Of a DNA stretch of 64,000 nt, positions 46,096 to 57,407 are shown one piece after another; the first letter of the stretch is position 1, and each line of letters begins with the position of its first letter. The stretch comes from Carya illinoinensis (lineage: Eukaryota; Streptophyta; Magnoliopsida; Fagales; Juglandaceae). The DNA lies in contig NC_056762.1 of NCBI RefSeq assembly GCF_018687715.1, positions 16,897,864-16,961,863 of the forward strand, in the 5' to 3' direction. The notes below the pieces were generated by a model. That model ran no database searches, had not been told where the DNA came from, and worked only from the letters and a program-made list of their open reading frames with translations. The translations under genes were made by a program, and so were the position numbers.

Positions 46096-47105
46096 TAGCA
46101 GTCTCAACAGTGCAAAAATACTGTTAAAAAGCACTCAAGGACAAACCGTTTTTCCATGCAATAAACAGTCTCTCAGGCAAACGTCCACAAACTCAAAACT
46201 GAGCTCCACGCTCACACTTAATGTAGTCGAGTACATCTCCCGCCTATCTCTCCAAGCTAAGCCTCTCACCGCTTAGCACGAAACAAACAAAAAGCCAGGG
46301 ATTAGACAAAAAACTAGGGATCGAGCATGATACTAGTGACCAAGTTTCTAAATTTATTTTGCAAATTATTGACTTGAAGATTCTCAAGGCTTTCTAAGGC
46401 TTCACAGCTACCAGAATTTCTTTTTCTGCAAGTTACCTTAATTATGGTTGACTTGAAGACTCCCAAGACAACCAAAAGGCTGAGCTACCAAAGGTCGAGC
46501 CTCATGCACGGTGCAGCGAACTAATAGCAAACCAAAAGGAAGTGAAGACACCCACGCACACTAACTAGCATGGATCCTTGGCAGGGTAGGGAAAAACAAA
46601 AGCAAACGAATGCCCAAGAGCTGATGGGGTAAAATGCAAGTAAAAAGAATGCAAAGTATTTAATTTCCCACGTGATTATCACGAAGGAAATTAGCGGGGT
46701 AACTGGAAGGGATATTTGAGTCCCCACAACTTTAGTTAAGAGATAAAATCAAGAAGAGAAAAGACAGATCGACTCACTCTCCTAAGAGCAAACAGACTCA
46801 CTCAGATTCCTAACAGGAGATAAACTCCTACTCCTAGAAGGAAACTGCTTCACATGACTTAGACTCCTATAAGGAAAAGGCTTCACAAGACTAATTAGAC
46901 TTTTATCACTCCAATGAAATAACCTCTATAAATAGCCTAAAAGAGGTAACAAATTCTTAACTCTACTTCCTCTTCTACATACGCTTACTCTCATATTATA
47001 TTTCTGACTTTGGCATCAAAGTTTCCTTAGGACAACCAGTGCTGCCCCTTAATTCGTTGTAGGTGATCCGTGTGGTAGGTGGCGGTGAAACATGTCCTTA
47101 ACAAA
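46096..47105 (+). mobile_element. LTR-like remnant of the Tat-like element
   Basis: No gene is seen. A plus-strand TATA box (TATAAATAG, 46927-46935) followed by pyrimidine-rich leader-like DNA (TTCTGACTTTGGCATC) looks like an LTR promoter and R-U5 region. The 5' end of the LTR could not be fixed. The 3' end abuts the truncated LTR of the next element near 47105. Confidence 0.5.
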
Positions 47106-48674
47106 TGGTATGATTCGGTTTAAAATGAAAATGGCAAGAATGTCCTTTTCATGTTTCAGTTTTAAGGAAAACAATGGTGTTAGTTTGTGATACTTGTGAT
47201 ACTTGTGATTTGGCTATACCATGTGTTAGAGGTTTTGGATCTTAACAAAATGCTATGATTTGATATTTTGCTCTGTTAAGCTTTGATTTCTTAAGTAATA
47301 TGTTTAAAGTTTGGAGCATGATTAAGTAATGATTTTTCATATTTTTGTACCTATATGTTTCAGCCAAGGCTTAATTTTAAAGTTCCATGTATGTATTTTG
47401 ATATCTCATATTTTTTATGTTATCATGCCATGAATCGAACATGTTATGCTTGATTTTTTCATGCACGACATTTCATGTGTCATATGTCAAGTATAAGAAC
47501 GTATGTCTTATGTCTCAGTACATATGCATTTTGTAGAAGTGTTTTCAAGGAAAAGAGTAAAAAAGTTTTATCACAACCCCAAATGCTAGGATGGGGTATT
47601 GTCCTAGTAGAACTCCTCTACCCCATTCTGGAGTGCTTAAGAATAGAGTGGTAACCCCTAGGTCGACAAAGAACCGTCATCGTGCCTCGAATGGATTCTT
47701 TTTAAAGGATGCTGGAGTGGGGTAGCATTTAAATCTAGTGGGTACCATGGCTAGGCGAGTAACTCGATGAAGTATTGTCATGTTACTATGATATGAATAT
47801 GTTTAAGATGTATTCACCATGGTGTACGGACCATTGGTGGTGCAATAACTAGCAAAAACATGTAGTGCATAAAGGAGCTATGGTGTATCCACATGTGTTA
47901 TAAGGACAAGGCAGTGTGCCTACTTGATATGATATGGATCACATCATATAAATCATGCGATATGATATGATATGTTCTAGATCACGTGATTAAACAAGAT
48001 GCGAATGATGACAAAAGTATGTTTTCTAAAAAGTCAAGGAATTTTGTTACATGTCCTCTGAAAAAGGTCAAGTGCATAAGTAAAGTCTTCAGCCACGTCA
48101 TGTGTCAAGTACATGTGCACGCATGCATTCCATGGTGTGCTGCTTGTATGCTTATGTTAATCATGGTATTTGTGTGCATGCTTGATGAGATTTCTTGAAA
48201 TCATTGTGGTAGTTTCCACTACCATTCCCCTTCCGGAATGGTAGAAGTTGTAACAAGACTAAGATTAGTGAGTCAGGATGATGATCAAGGCTAAGGATGC
48301 GCTCAACTCAGAGAATGAATGGATTCAGTCATTACCTACTTGGAGATAGCTGAGATTAGAAGGATGCCTTAATGATTTCCTTTGTTAAGGCCTTTCTAGA
48401 CAAAACTTGCTATGTTAATACGTACCAAGGAGCTTGATACTGCATTACTGGGAAGTATGATTTTAAAAAGCTATGAATAAAGTTGGGATATTAGTTTTGT
48501 TCTGGTACAACATTTTATGAGATGACCTATTTCGCTGCGATTTATTGCATACTACTAAAAACATTCAAGGAGCATGCATCTTAACGGTCATGTACTAGGG
48601 GTATGTAACTTTGTGTTACATGTCCCGACGTTTCAATCACCGTTCAATCCCAAGTGGGTACTAGGGGCATCACA
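47106..48674 (+). repeat. Truncated 5' LTR
   Basis: Homology with the 3' LTR begins near 47106 (GGTATGATTC). The first 2.1 kb, present at 54619-56775, are missing. It ends GGGGCATCACA at 48674, four bases before the primer-binding site. Confidence 0.82.
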
Positions 48675-48678
48675 GAGG

Positions 48679-48690
48679 TGGTATCAGAGC
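48679..48690 (+). other. Primer-binding site, tRNA-iMet
   Basis: TGGTATCAGAGC, four bases after the LTR end. It fixes plus orientation for the element. Confidence 0.92.
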
Positions 48691-48763
48691 AATTATCTCT
48701 GGGAAAACCCACATGTCACTAGGAAACTGTACCAGAATATAGGTTTGAATTATTAGAAGGTAT

Positions 48764-50170
48764 ACACTTGAATTATTAAGTGTAGGCTTATACATGAGGT
48801 ATTGATTATGCCTAAAGAATAATGCAATAGTTGTAGTACAGCTTTGAGGTGTCAATTCCACAGAGAAACAAATTAAAAGAATAGTATAGGGAACAAAGAA
48901 ACTAAAGAAAAATATTAAATTATTAATGGAGAACAGAGATTAATTTTAAATACAAATTAAAATAAAGTGACTAATGGAAAAATTCCTCAAATTTGACGAA
49001 CAGTAAAGCGTCGGGAATCCCTTGCATAAATCCAGTATTTTAATTATTATTAATTCATTGAATAACTCAATTTGAAATTCAATTGCCAAAATTTCCAATC
49101 CGAAGATATAGATTTATAAACTAAAATTAAACCAAATGTAACCCTTTGAAAAATCATTTACCACTTTTAAAATACGTAAATTATTATTACTATTGAGAAA
49201 ATCCAATGATGACAATATACTCAGCGAGTGATATTTCAGTAAAGAATTAAATTAATATAGTTAAATAATTGATCCAAATATAATCAAAGAACTAATCCAT
49301 TCAATGGAAAATGCATGACTAAATCCATAAATAGAATAAATTCTATGATTATTTGGAGAAGAAAACATCACCAATGAATTGAGAATGATAAAACAAAAGA
49401 GTTTTAGTAATTGAAAGTCAAATACATAAATTAAAAACAAATTTAAAATACCATCTAATGTGCGAGTTCATCCCTAGCCCTACTTGAGAATTTAGTTACT
49501 CATAAATATAATGGACAACAAAAATCTCAAAAGAAAAATAAAGCAAACAGCAGCCATGAGAATTAATTTTGTCTCTTCATTCTTCAGTCCATCCCCTTGT
49601 GTCTCTCCTCCCCTCAATTTCGTGCTAATGATATACTTATATAGGGTAGGAAAGAAACCCTAATGTCTTCATGATTCCCGTATAAAAAAATCATCTAAAT
49701 TTTATGACTGATCTTGGAAGCCACATATGTGCTTTAGGAGTTTGAACATATAAATCCTTATTAGAGACTAATTTATAACCCTTTAAGATAGCTTTCCAAC
49801 GCATCAATAATCACATCAATCCGATATGTGAATAGAAAGTTACGATTAAAATATTAAAGTATGTGCAAGCTATCTCCTAGCCAATTTCGGACTTAGACTT
49901 CTTACGGTTTCCTTTTGTGATTTTTTTCTTTTTTTTATTCTTGATCCAAATTGGTCTCAAACCCCATGGAATTCCTCATTTGAATTTGACTAGGCTTTGA
50001 CTTGCTCTTTTATAAACTCTAAAATTAAACATAAAAATCTTCTTAGGAGTATCCTAAAGTAAATAGAAACTCAATTCAAGAATACACATTAATTTTTATG
50101 ATCTGTATTTACATTTTAACATTTTAATCCAATAATAGGGTATTTAGAGTGCACTTTCATGCACTCATCA
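48764..50170 (-). mobile_element. Solo LTR, about 1.4 kb
   Basis: On the minus strand it begins TGATGAGTGCATGAAAGTGC. The exact 5-bp duplication GGTAT lies at 48759-48763 and 50171-50175. The far end (minus strand ...CAAGTGT) lacks the usual CA, so it is either mutated or the boundary is off by a few bases. A minus-strand TATATAAG near 49640 may be its promoter. No coding region is present. Confidence 0.68.
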
Positions 50171-50175
50171 GGTAT

Positions 50176-51052
50176 CAAAGCTTGATGGAAATTGATGTCT
50201 TAAAAGCTAGAATGCATGAGAATATCCATTATAGAATGGGGGCGACATGGATTAGTCGTCCAGAATCACAAAACAGATGCTGGCATGAGGACATAAGTTT
50301 GATCGAATCTAAGTTATGAATTTGGAGACTTTAAGAGGTGAGTTATCTTTTTGATATTTAAAGGTATCAACTTTGCAAATCATCAATAATGATTGCATAT
50401 AAGGTTATAGCATGTGCGCAATTTGGAGAGCGACCTCTATCAGAACTTGAGGTTATAGATTGTGCAAGCTATAGGTATTACTTAAGGATATAGACTAGTC
50501 GAGATGGTTTTGGATCTACTAGAGAGCAATGTTTTAGATAAGATGTGTAAGCTTCTAGTTAGATAGTCACATCTGATCAAACCAAGGTAATAAGTACATA
50601 TATATATGTATATATATACTCTGTTTCGTCTACTTGCTTTATTTACTTACCTTTTGGAGAATCTACCTTCTTCATTCAACTTGGTGAAGTCATTTCGAAG
50701 AAGCTAGTGGTATCTATGCAAGGTATCTTAGAACTATTTCGATGAACTGTTAGACTTATAACTACTGCATGACAACCTCCACTCTTTCTCGAAGAAGATT
50801 TGATTCTTTATAAGTCCTTTGGTGAAGTACGCATGTTGAGCTGAAGTATGATTCCATTCGTTAGGTCAGTTTTCTCCTATCCATAGGAAATATATGAATA
50901 AATTCTAGTTCTTGATCTTTATTCTTGTCTTAAGTCTTATCCTTGTAATGGGTTAATGCTAAATAGGGATTTCTAAGATTAAGATATTGGATCACCCTCT
51001 TAGCATCAAGTCTTAGCTATTATCGTGTTGATATTGTTGGTTGATGTGTAGG
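50176..51052 (+). other. Internal non-coding DNA of the decayed gypsy element
   Basis: This lies between the two nested solo LTRs. No gag domain or long frame was recognised. A (TA)n-like stretch occurs near 50598-50620. Confidence 0.5.
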
Positions 51053-53318
51053 TGTGATGACCTGCTTTTATGTGTATTTTCACTGAAGGGTTGTTTTTAA
51101 TTTAATTAATATATTAGTTTATTTATTTTAAATTATTGTATTTTAAATTGAGTTTAATTTATTTGATGTTGTGTTTAATTTATTTTAGTCGTTTTACGGT
51201 TTTTAATATCGTTTTCGGCAGATCGATTTTTTGGTTTCCGGAGTGAGGATTGGACCTCATTTCTTGCTTTTCTCTTTTTCTTTTTCTCTTTTTCCTTTTT
51301 CTTTTCTTCTTTTCTTTCCTTTCTTTCTTTTTCTTCTTTTTCCTTCCCGGTTTCTCTCTCCCCGCGCAGCTCTTCTTCCTTTTCTCCTTACCATTGCCGC
51401 CCCTTTGACTGCCCGGTGAGCCGCCGTCCGGCCACCGTGTAGTATACCACCCCCACCATTCTCTTTCCCTCCCACCAGAGATCATCTCCACCAATTTTTA
51501 GAGCCATCGGACCAGCCGTTAGCCGCCACGAGCCCCTGGAAGTCACGGCACCTGCTCTGTTTTTCCCCCTGTCGCCGGTTGCTTTCGTAGCCTAGAACTG
51601 CCGCTCGCCAGTGGCGTGGCCTACACCACCCACCTAGTTTTCTTCCCCTCTCACCGGTGAACATTCCCACCAAGATTCACCTCCATCTGAGCCACCGTTA
51701 GCCACCACGAGCTCCTTCAAGCCACACGGTTTTTCACCGATTCTGGTGTTGTCGCACCACCTCCGGCCACCATCTCTTCACAACTTCTTCCCCTACCTCT
51801 TGCCGACCTAAACCACCCATTTTTGGCCTTGATCCGTTGCTGGAGCAGCTCCCACGAGCTCAACTCTGATTTGAGCTTTTTCCGCTTCCTCCGCCATTTC
51901 CACCGCCAGCCATGGCCAAAACTCGTTTCCTTTAGCTTCATAAATATCTCAAGACCATTCCTTATCAATTTCGTGCCTTGGTTTGTCTCCGTTCGAAAGT
52001 GGGTAATTTATTACCCACGGCCACAGTGTAAATTACACTGTTACGTTGCTTTTCCTCCGCCGTTTGCAACACCGCGAGCTTTCAAAAAATACTGTATAGC
52101 ACTGTAAGTATTTTTCAAACCCTAATTTTAGATTTAAATATATTTTGCTCATACAATAAATTATTTGCTGTTGGTTGGCTGATTCCAGACTGAGTCCGAG
52201 GAATTCGGGGGTCGGATGGATTGAGGACAGAGTTGCTTGATGTGTTGATTTGGATTGGTTGGTTGTCTTATGCCTTGAGGTTGCATTTATATTGCATTTA
52301 TGCGCATTTGATTTTAATTGAGAAAATTGTGTTTTATTGGCGTAAATGGATTTCGGGTGCGTGTGTCTCACGAGCCCAAGCCGGGATGGGTTATTATCTC
52401 GGTGGAGCTCCTCTGGTCACTCGGGAGTGGATAATACTGAGTGACATCTTCTGGGTTGTCGCAGGGCGACGACCGAATTGCACGATATGGTAATGCTGTC
52501 GTGTCGACTCCGTGGTCCCTAGAGTGGCGGGGACTAGAGGATGGCCTGGCCAGGTACGCACTGGGCGTGAGTCTGGGCATCGCTCGTTTAGGTGTCACAC
52601 GCGTAGTCGTTACCTACGGTTTGGCACAGAGCCAGGGTGTGCTGATGATCCCTAGGGGAGATCATGGTGCATGCATAATTGGATCGTTTTTATGGTTTTC
52701 AGATGCGGGCCATTTTCTGGGAAAGTGGTGAAGTTTGGTTTTGAGGTTTTTGATCCATTTTCTGGGAAAATGGTGGTTTGGGCCATTATCTAGGATAATG
52801 GCGAGGCTTGGTTTTAAGCGATATGTTTTTGTGGGCCAAATGGGTTTTTGGCGTGCGTGGAAAAATATGGTTTTACGGGACATGTGCATTGGTTTTTCTT
52901 TCATGCATATTGTTTGAGTTTTATATATTTTTATCTAGTGGTGTTTGGATTTTACTTACCTGCGGCACCATTTCTGGTACCGTAGATTTTGGTGTAGAGA
53001 TCGAGGAAGAGAAGGAGGAGACTGAGCCCAAGGATGCGGCTCCGCTGGAGTTCTGAGTGGAGTTTATGTTTTGTATTTGGCTTTGAAATAATATTTTTGT
53101 TTTGTAATATTTTAATATGTATGTTTTGATCAGTTTTGTATTAAACTAAGAAAAGTTCTGGTACTTAGTTATATGACTTTGCTATCCGCTGCGTGTTTCT
53201 TCGTGCACAATTATTGCTTATACACTTGGCACACGTCGATAGGGTGGTGACCCGTGATGTCATCATCCGGACGTCTTAATTTTCCCGTGTTTGTGCGTGG
53301 GGATTTGGGGGCGTCACA
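51053..53318 (+). mobile_element. Tekay-family solo LTR
   Basis: It begins TGTGATGACCTGCTTTTATG and ends GGGGGCGTCACA. It is the same family as the LTRs at 26845-28911 and 33867-35918, in the opposite orientation. GTAGG flanks it exactly (51048-51052, 53319-53323) and there is no internal region. The family's pyrimidine tract is at 51262-51350. The open frames over it are low-complexity shadows. Confidence 0.92.
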
Positions 53319-53323
53319 GTAGG

Positions 53324-54618
53324 AGTGATTGGCACTAAGTTTCAAGGAATCATGAATTTTGACTAGCAATGTAGGAGATAATACGAGAATATGTGTGAAA
53401 GCTCATGGTTTTGGGAGATTGTCTATGTACTGCCAAGGTGTGGTAAGAGTTGACTCGGAAAGAGTGAATTTGGTTTAGAGAATGATGTCTCCATGGAACC
53501 TTTAGCTTTAGACATGTTAATAAGGTCACTAAGAGTACGTAACAGAAATGCATCCCCTTGTAATATGATGATTTGGGGAGTTTGTTTTAATGGATATTGA
53601 GGAAACTGTTTGCGATTTGGAGACCCTATTTCATTGGGAGATTGTTATGCCATAGGATGCATCGATGATTATTAAGGGTTAAGGTCATAGAAGCTTGCAG
53701 ATAAGTAAAAGCAATTGAGATAATGGCTTGGATGCTAGTTTTTAGGCATCAATCATGAACAGTGTAATTTGAACTACAAGGCACCAATTCATAGGATCGC
53801 TGGATGTTGTGGATTAATTTGGTGGAATTAAAAGTTCTGATAATGTCTTTGGGGTTGTGAATGACACGAGGTATTGAAAAAAAAAATTTGATTGTGGTCT
53901 TGATCTGGGATTAGTGATACAAGGATAATCACATTATGAACTCTTGAGTGTGATTTTGTTTGGTCTCATTGTGACTAATGTCGATGAGATGCATAGTTTC
54001 CTTGGTTTCACAGGTTACTACTGAAGATTCATTGAAGGATTTTCTAAACTCTCTGATGGCATTGACTAGGAAGAATGCTAGTATGTTTGGAGCGAGAAGT
54101 GCAAGAAGACGTTCAAAACCTTAAGAGGAAGCTACCCACGCATTGGTTTTGGCTTTACCCAAACCTCATAAGCCTCACGTGGTATAAAGCGATGCCTTTA
54201 AGATGGGATTTGGATGTGTTCTAATGCAAGAAGGACAAGTAGTCGCTTATGCTTTGCGACAACTTACAAATAACGAACAAAATTATCCTACTCACAACCT
54301 ACAATTAGCTGCAGTAGTTTTTGCATTGGAGATCTGGAGACATTACCTATATGGAGAAGTTATCCCGAAATTATGTTGAGGAAATAATTCGTTTGCACAG
54401 AGTGACAAAGTCTATAGTTTCATACAGGGATACAAGATTCACTTCATGTTTCTGGCAGAGCTTGCAAAAGAGAATGATGTACCATCCAAACAAGAATCAC
54501 TTCAAAAGATTCCACGACAACAAGTGTTAGAGGTATGGATTCCCTCATAGTTAAGGTTTATTTTGAGTTTTCTCACGTGCCGATTTCGAGGATGAAATCT
54601 ATTTTTAAGGAGGGAGGA
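53324..54618 (+). pseudogene. Gypsy pol scraps: RNase H and integrase pieces
   Basis: 53324-53980 shows nothing recognisable. From about 53985 the reading is MHSFLGFTGYY then RFIEGFSKLSD (RT thumb), followed by [20 protein letters not shown] and [13 protein letters not shown] (RNase H). A deletion joins this to EEIIRLHRVTKSIVSYRDTR (integrase core region), and another deletion joins to YHPNKN. The polypurine tract AAGGAGGGAGGA (54607-54618) precedes the 3' LTR. This resembles the chromovirus pol at 29-32 kb, but is far more decayed. Confidence 0.78.
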
Positions 54619-57407
54619 TGTGACATCCTAGATTTTCATGAGAGACCTCGTTCGTATTTCTTTTGGATTTATCTCTTTATGGATTATTTGGCTAAGTGTG
54701 GGAGGATTTCTTTAAGCCATTTTCCATTCTTAGTTGTTGGATTGGGTTTTAGAGTTTTAAGTCAAAGAGCCCAAAAGGGGGAAATAGAAGATTTAGGCCC
54801 ATGGAATTTGGCCCTTAAGGATTTTGGCCATGGAAGGCCCAAGTTAACCCATTGGATAAGGAGGATGGGAATTTTTGGCCTTTTTAGAAAAGAACTCATC
54901 ATTTGGAACTTAGGAAAGTAGCAAGTGTGACACTTGTCAAGCATGCTTGAAGGTTTCTAGAAGAAACTAAGGAGATGAAAAAGTGGTAGGATTAGGCATT
55001 CACTCAGGGCACACACCAATTTCACCTACCCACATGCCACATGTCTCACATGCACACCTCACATCTAGATACATTGAACCTAGATGTAAAAATGGATGAG
55101 AAAATGAGGGGACATGGTTTCGGTAACCCCATGTGACAACCCAAGCTTGGCTAAGTATGGTTCGATGATCCAAACCCTTGCCACCAGTGTCATGTGTCAT
55201 ACATGTGAGGCACTATGTATCTAGTCATGATAGTGGACTAAGGGGTAGAGAAAGAAGTGTGGGGAAGCCAAGGGATGACTTGCATGCTTACACCTAATCT
55301 TTTGGCTAAAATTCGAATTCCAAGATAGATGCTCTTGGAAAAGGAGCCTAGGAAAGATAAAAGTGGATTTTCTAGGTGATTTGCATGGGGAAACTGAAGG
55401 GACACAAGGAAATTTCAAATTTCTTAGCTTACACTCAACATATGTTCAGTTTTTACCATGTGTCAACCATGCAATGAGCTTCTAGAAGAAAAGATGAAGA
55501 GATGCATGAAAATTACCCTGTACCCCTAAGGTTTCGGCCACCACACTGCCACATAAGGAAGTGGGAGAGCCACCTAGGAAACATGCATAGGAAGAAGAAG
55601 CTTCTTACTTAGAGAAGAGTGAAAGATACACGGGAAAAAGGAAAAGATACTTGGGAAAAGGAAAAGGCACATGGGAAAAGGAAAAGATACATGGGAAAGG
55701 AAGGGATGCATGGGAAAAGGGAAGGATGCATGGGGAACACACACTCACATTCTACATGCCACTTGCCACTTGGCAAGCATGCACAAGTCTACAAGGCTTA
55801 AGCCTTGGGTTAAGATTTATCAAATGACAATTTTTCCCTAGAGATTCATTGAATCTAGGCCATTTGGAGGGGCAAGCCCAAGGAGCCTCAAAGGATTTCA
55901 AATTTTGGCAAGAGAGCCATGCCACTTTCCCCACGTTCATCAGTCATAGTGCCACTTGTCCCACATGCACCAGTCATGCCAATTGTCCTTCATGCAAATG
56001 GTTACTAACAACCAAAAGGATTTTTTTAGGGGAGTTCTATATAAAGGAGGAGGACCTACATGACCAAGGGCTTTTTCTTTTGCCATTTTAGGATTTTTCA
56101 TGCTCTGAACCTCTCCACACTCTCTTACACAACCACTTGGAGATTTTCCCTACTTTTGTACATTTTCTTTCCAACCAAACAGGGTAAGCTTTACTCAAGG
56201 AGGTATTCTTGACATTAGCAAGTAGGAGACATGGTGAGGACTCGGTTTTCCTTGATTTTCTTCACCCACAACACATTTTCAACTCGAAGAAGGGATGGGG
56301 ATCCCTAAAGGGTTCGAATATGGTGTAGCACACACGATTTAAACACCTTTTTCATGTGAAGCAAACTAGGACTTCCTAGAAATATTTGAAGCCAAAAATG
56401 GAGGGCACAAATCCTCCATGTAATTGGCCACCCTTGACTATTTCCACCATATCTCTTTGATTAGAATGAGAACATAGGGAAAATGAAAGGGTTTCTTGAC
56501 TTAAAACCCTAGAGGCTGAATGGTCTAGTTTTGTTTGAGCCCTAGTGGTAACCCTAGAAACCCACACACTCAAGATCACAGATTACCCTCATTCTAACTA
56601 CTTACACTTTGATTTAGAGCTTGCTACTCGTTTCTTTACATGGATTTTTGTAAGTATACATTCAACTTGCTCTTGGTTAATATTTGCATATATTTGTGTA
56701 AATCCTTTTATTGTTATTGTTGTTTTGATGTTTGCTTGAATATGCTTATATGAACTTGGAATATGAATATGTAATGAATGGTATGATTCATTTTAAAATG
56801 AAAATGGCAAGAATGTCCTTTGCACATTTCTGTTTTAAGGAAAACAATGTTGTTAATTTGTGATACTTGATGATTCGTCTATACCATGTGTTAGAGGTTT
56901 TGGATCTTAACCAAATGCTATGATTTCGTGCTTTGCTCCATTATGCTTTGATTTCTAAGTAATATGTTTAAAGTTTGGAGCATGATTTGGTGATGATTTT
57001 TCATGTTTTTATATCTATATGTTTCGGCCAAGGCTTAATTTCATAGTTCCATGTATGTATTTTGATATCTCATATGTTTTATGTTATCATACCATGAATC
57101 AAACATGTTATGCTTGGTTATTTCATGCATGGCATTTTATGTGTCATATGTCAAGTATAAGAATGTATGTCTTAAGTCTCATGTCACATGCATTTGGGAG
57201 AAGTGTTTTCAAAAGTGTTTGCAAGGAAAAGAGTCAAAAAGTTTTATCACGACCCCAAATGCTAGGACAGGGGATTGTCTTAGTGGAACTCCTCTATCCA
57301 CTCTGGAGTGCTTAAGAATAGAGTGGTAAGTCAACAAAGAATTGTCGGCTTGCCTTGAAAGGATTCTTTTTAAAGGATGTCGGAGTAAAGTAGCACCTAA
57401 CGCTAGT
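54619..57407 (+). repeat. 3' LTR of the decayed gypsy element, interrupted
   Basis: It begins TGTGACATCC after the polypurine tract. Its later part matches the 5' LTR. At 57408 it is interrupted by the Athila-like LTR. In the 5' LTR the sequence after AATCTAGT continues with GGGTACC, which shows where the missing part should resume. Confidence 0.85.

Larger units (their letters stand above)
47106..57407 (+). mobile_element. Decayed Ty3/gypsy element with truncated 5' LTR and nested LTRs
   Basis: The 5' LTR remnant (47106-48674) and the 3' LTR (54619-57407, continuing beyond the window) are homologous over about 47106-47745 and 56775-57407. A primer-binding site and a polypurine tract are present. 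Only a scrap of pol remains. Two solo LTRs sit inside (48764-50170, 51053-53318) and an Athila-like element interrupts the 3' LTR at 57408. Intact LTRs would have been about 3.7 kb. Confidence 0.82.

Noticed and set aside
51180..51494. Lys/Arg-rich minus-strand frame resembling a nuclear protein
   Set aside because: It is antisense to the pyrimidine tract of the Tekay solo LTR.
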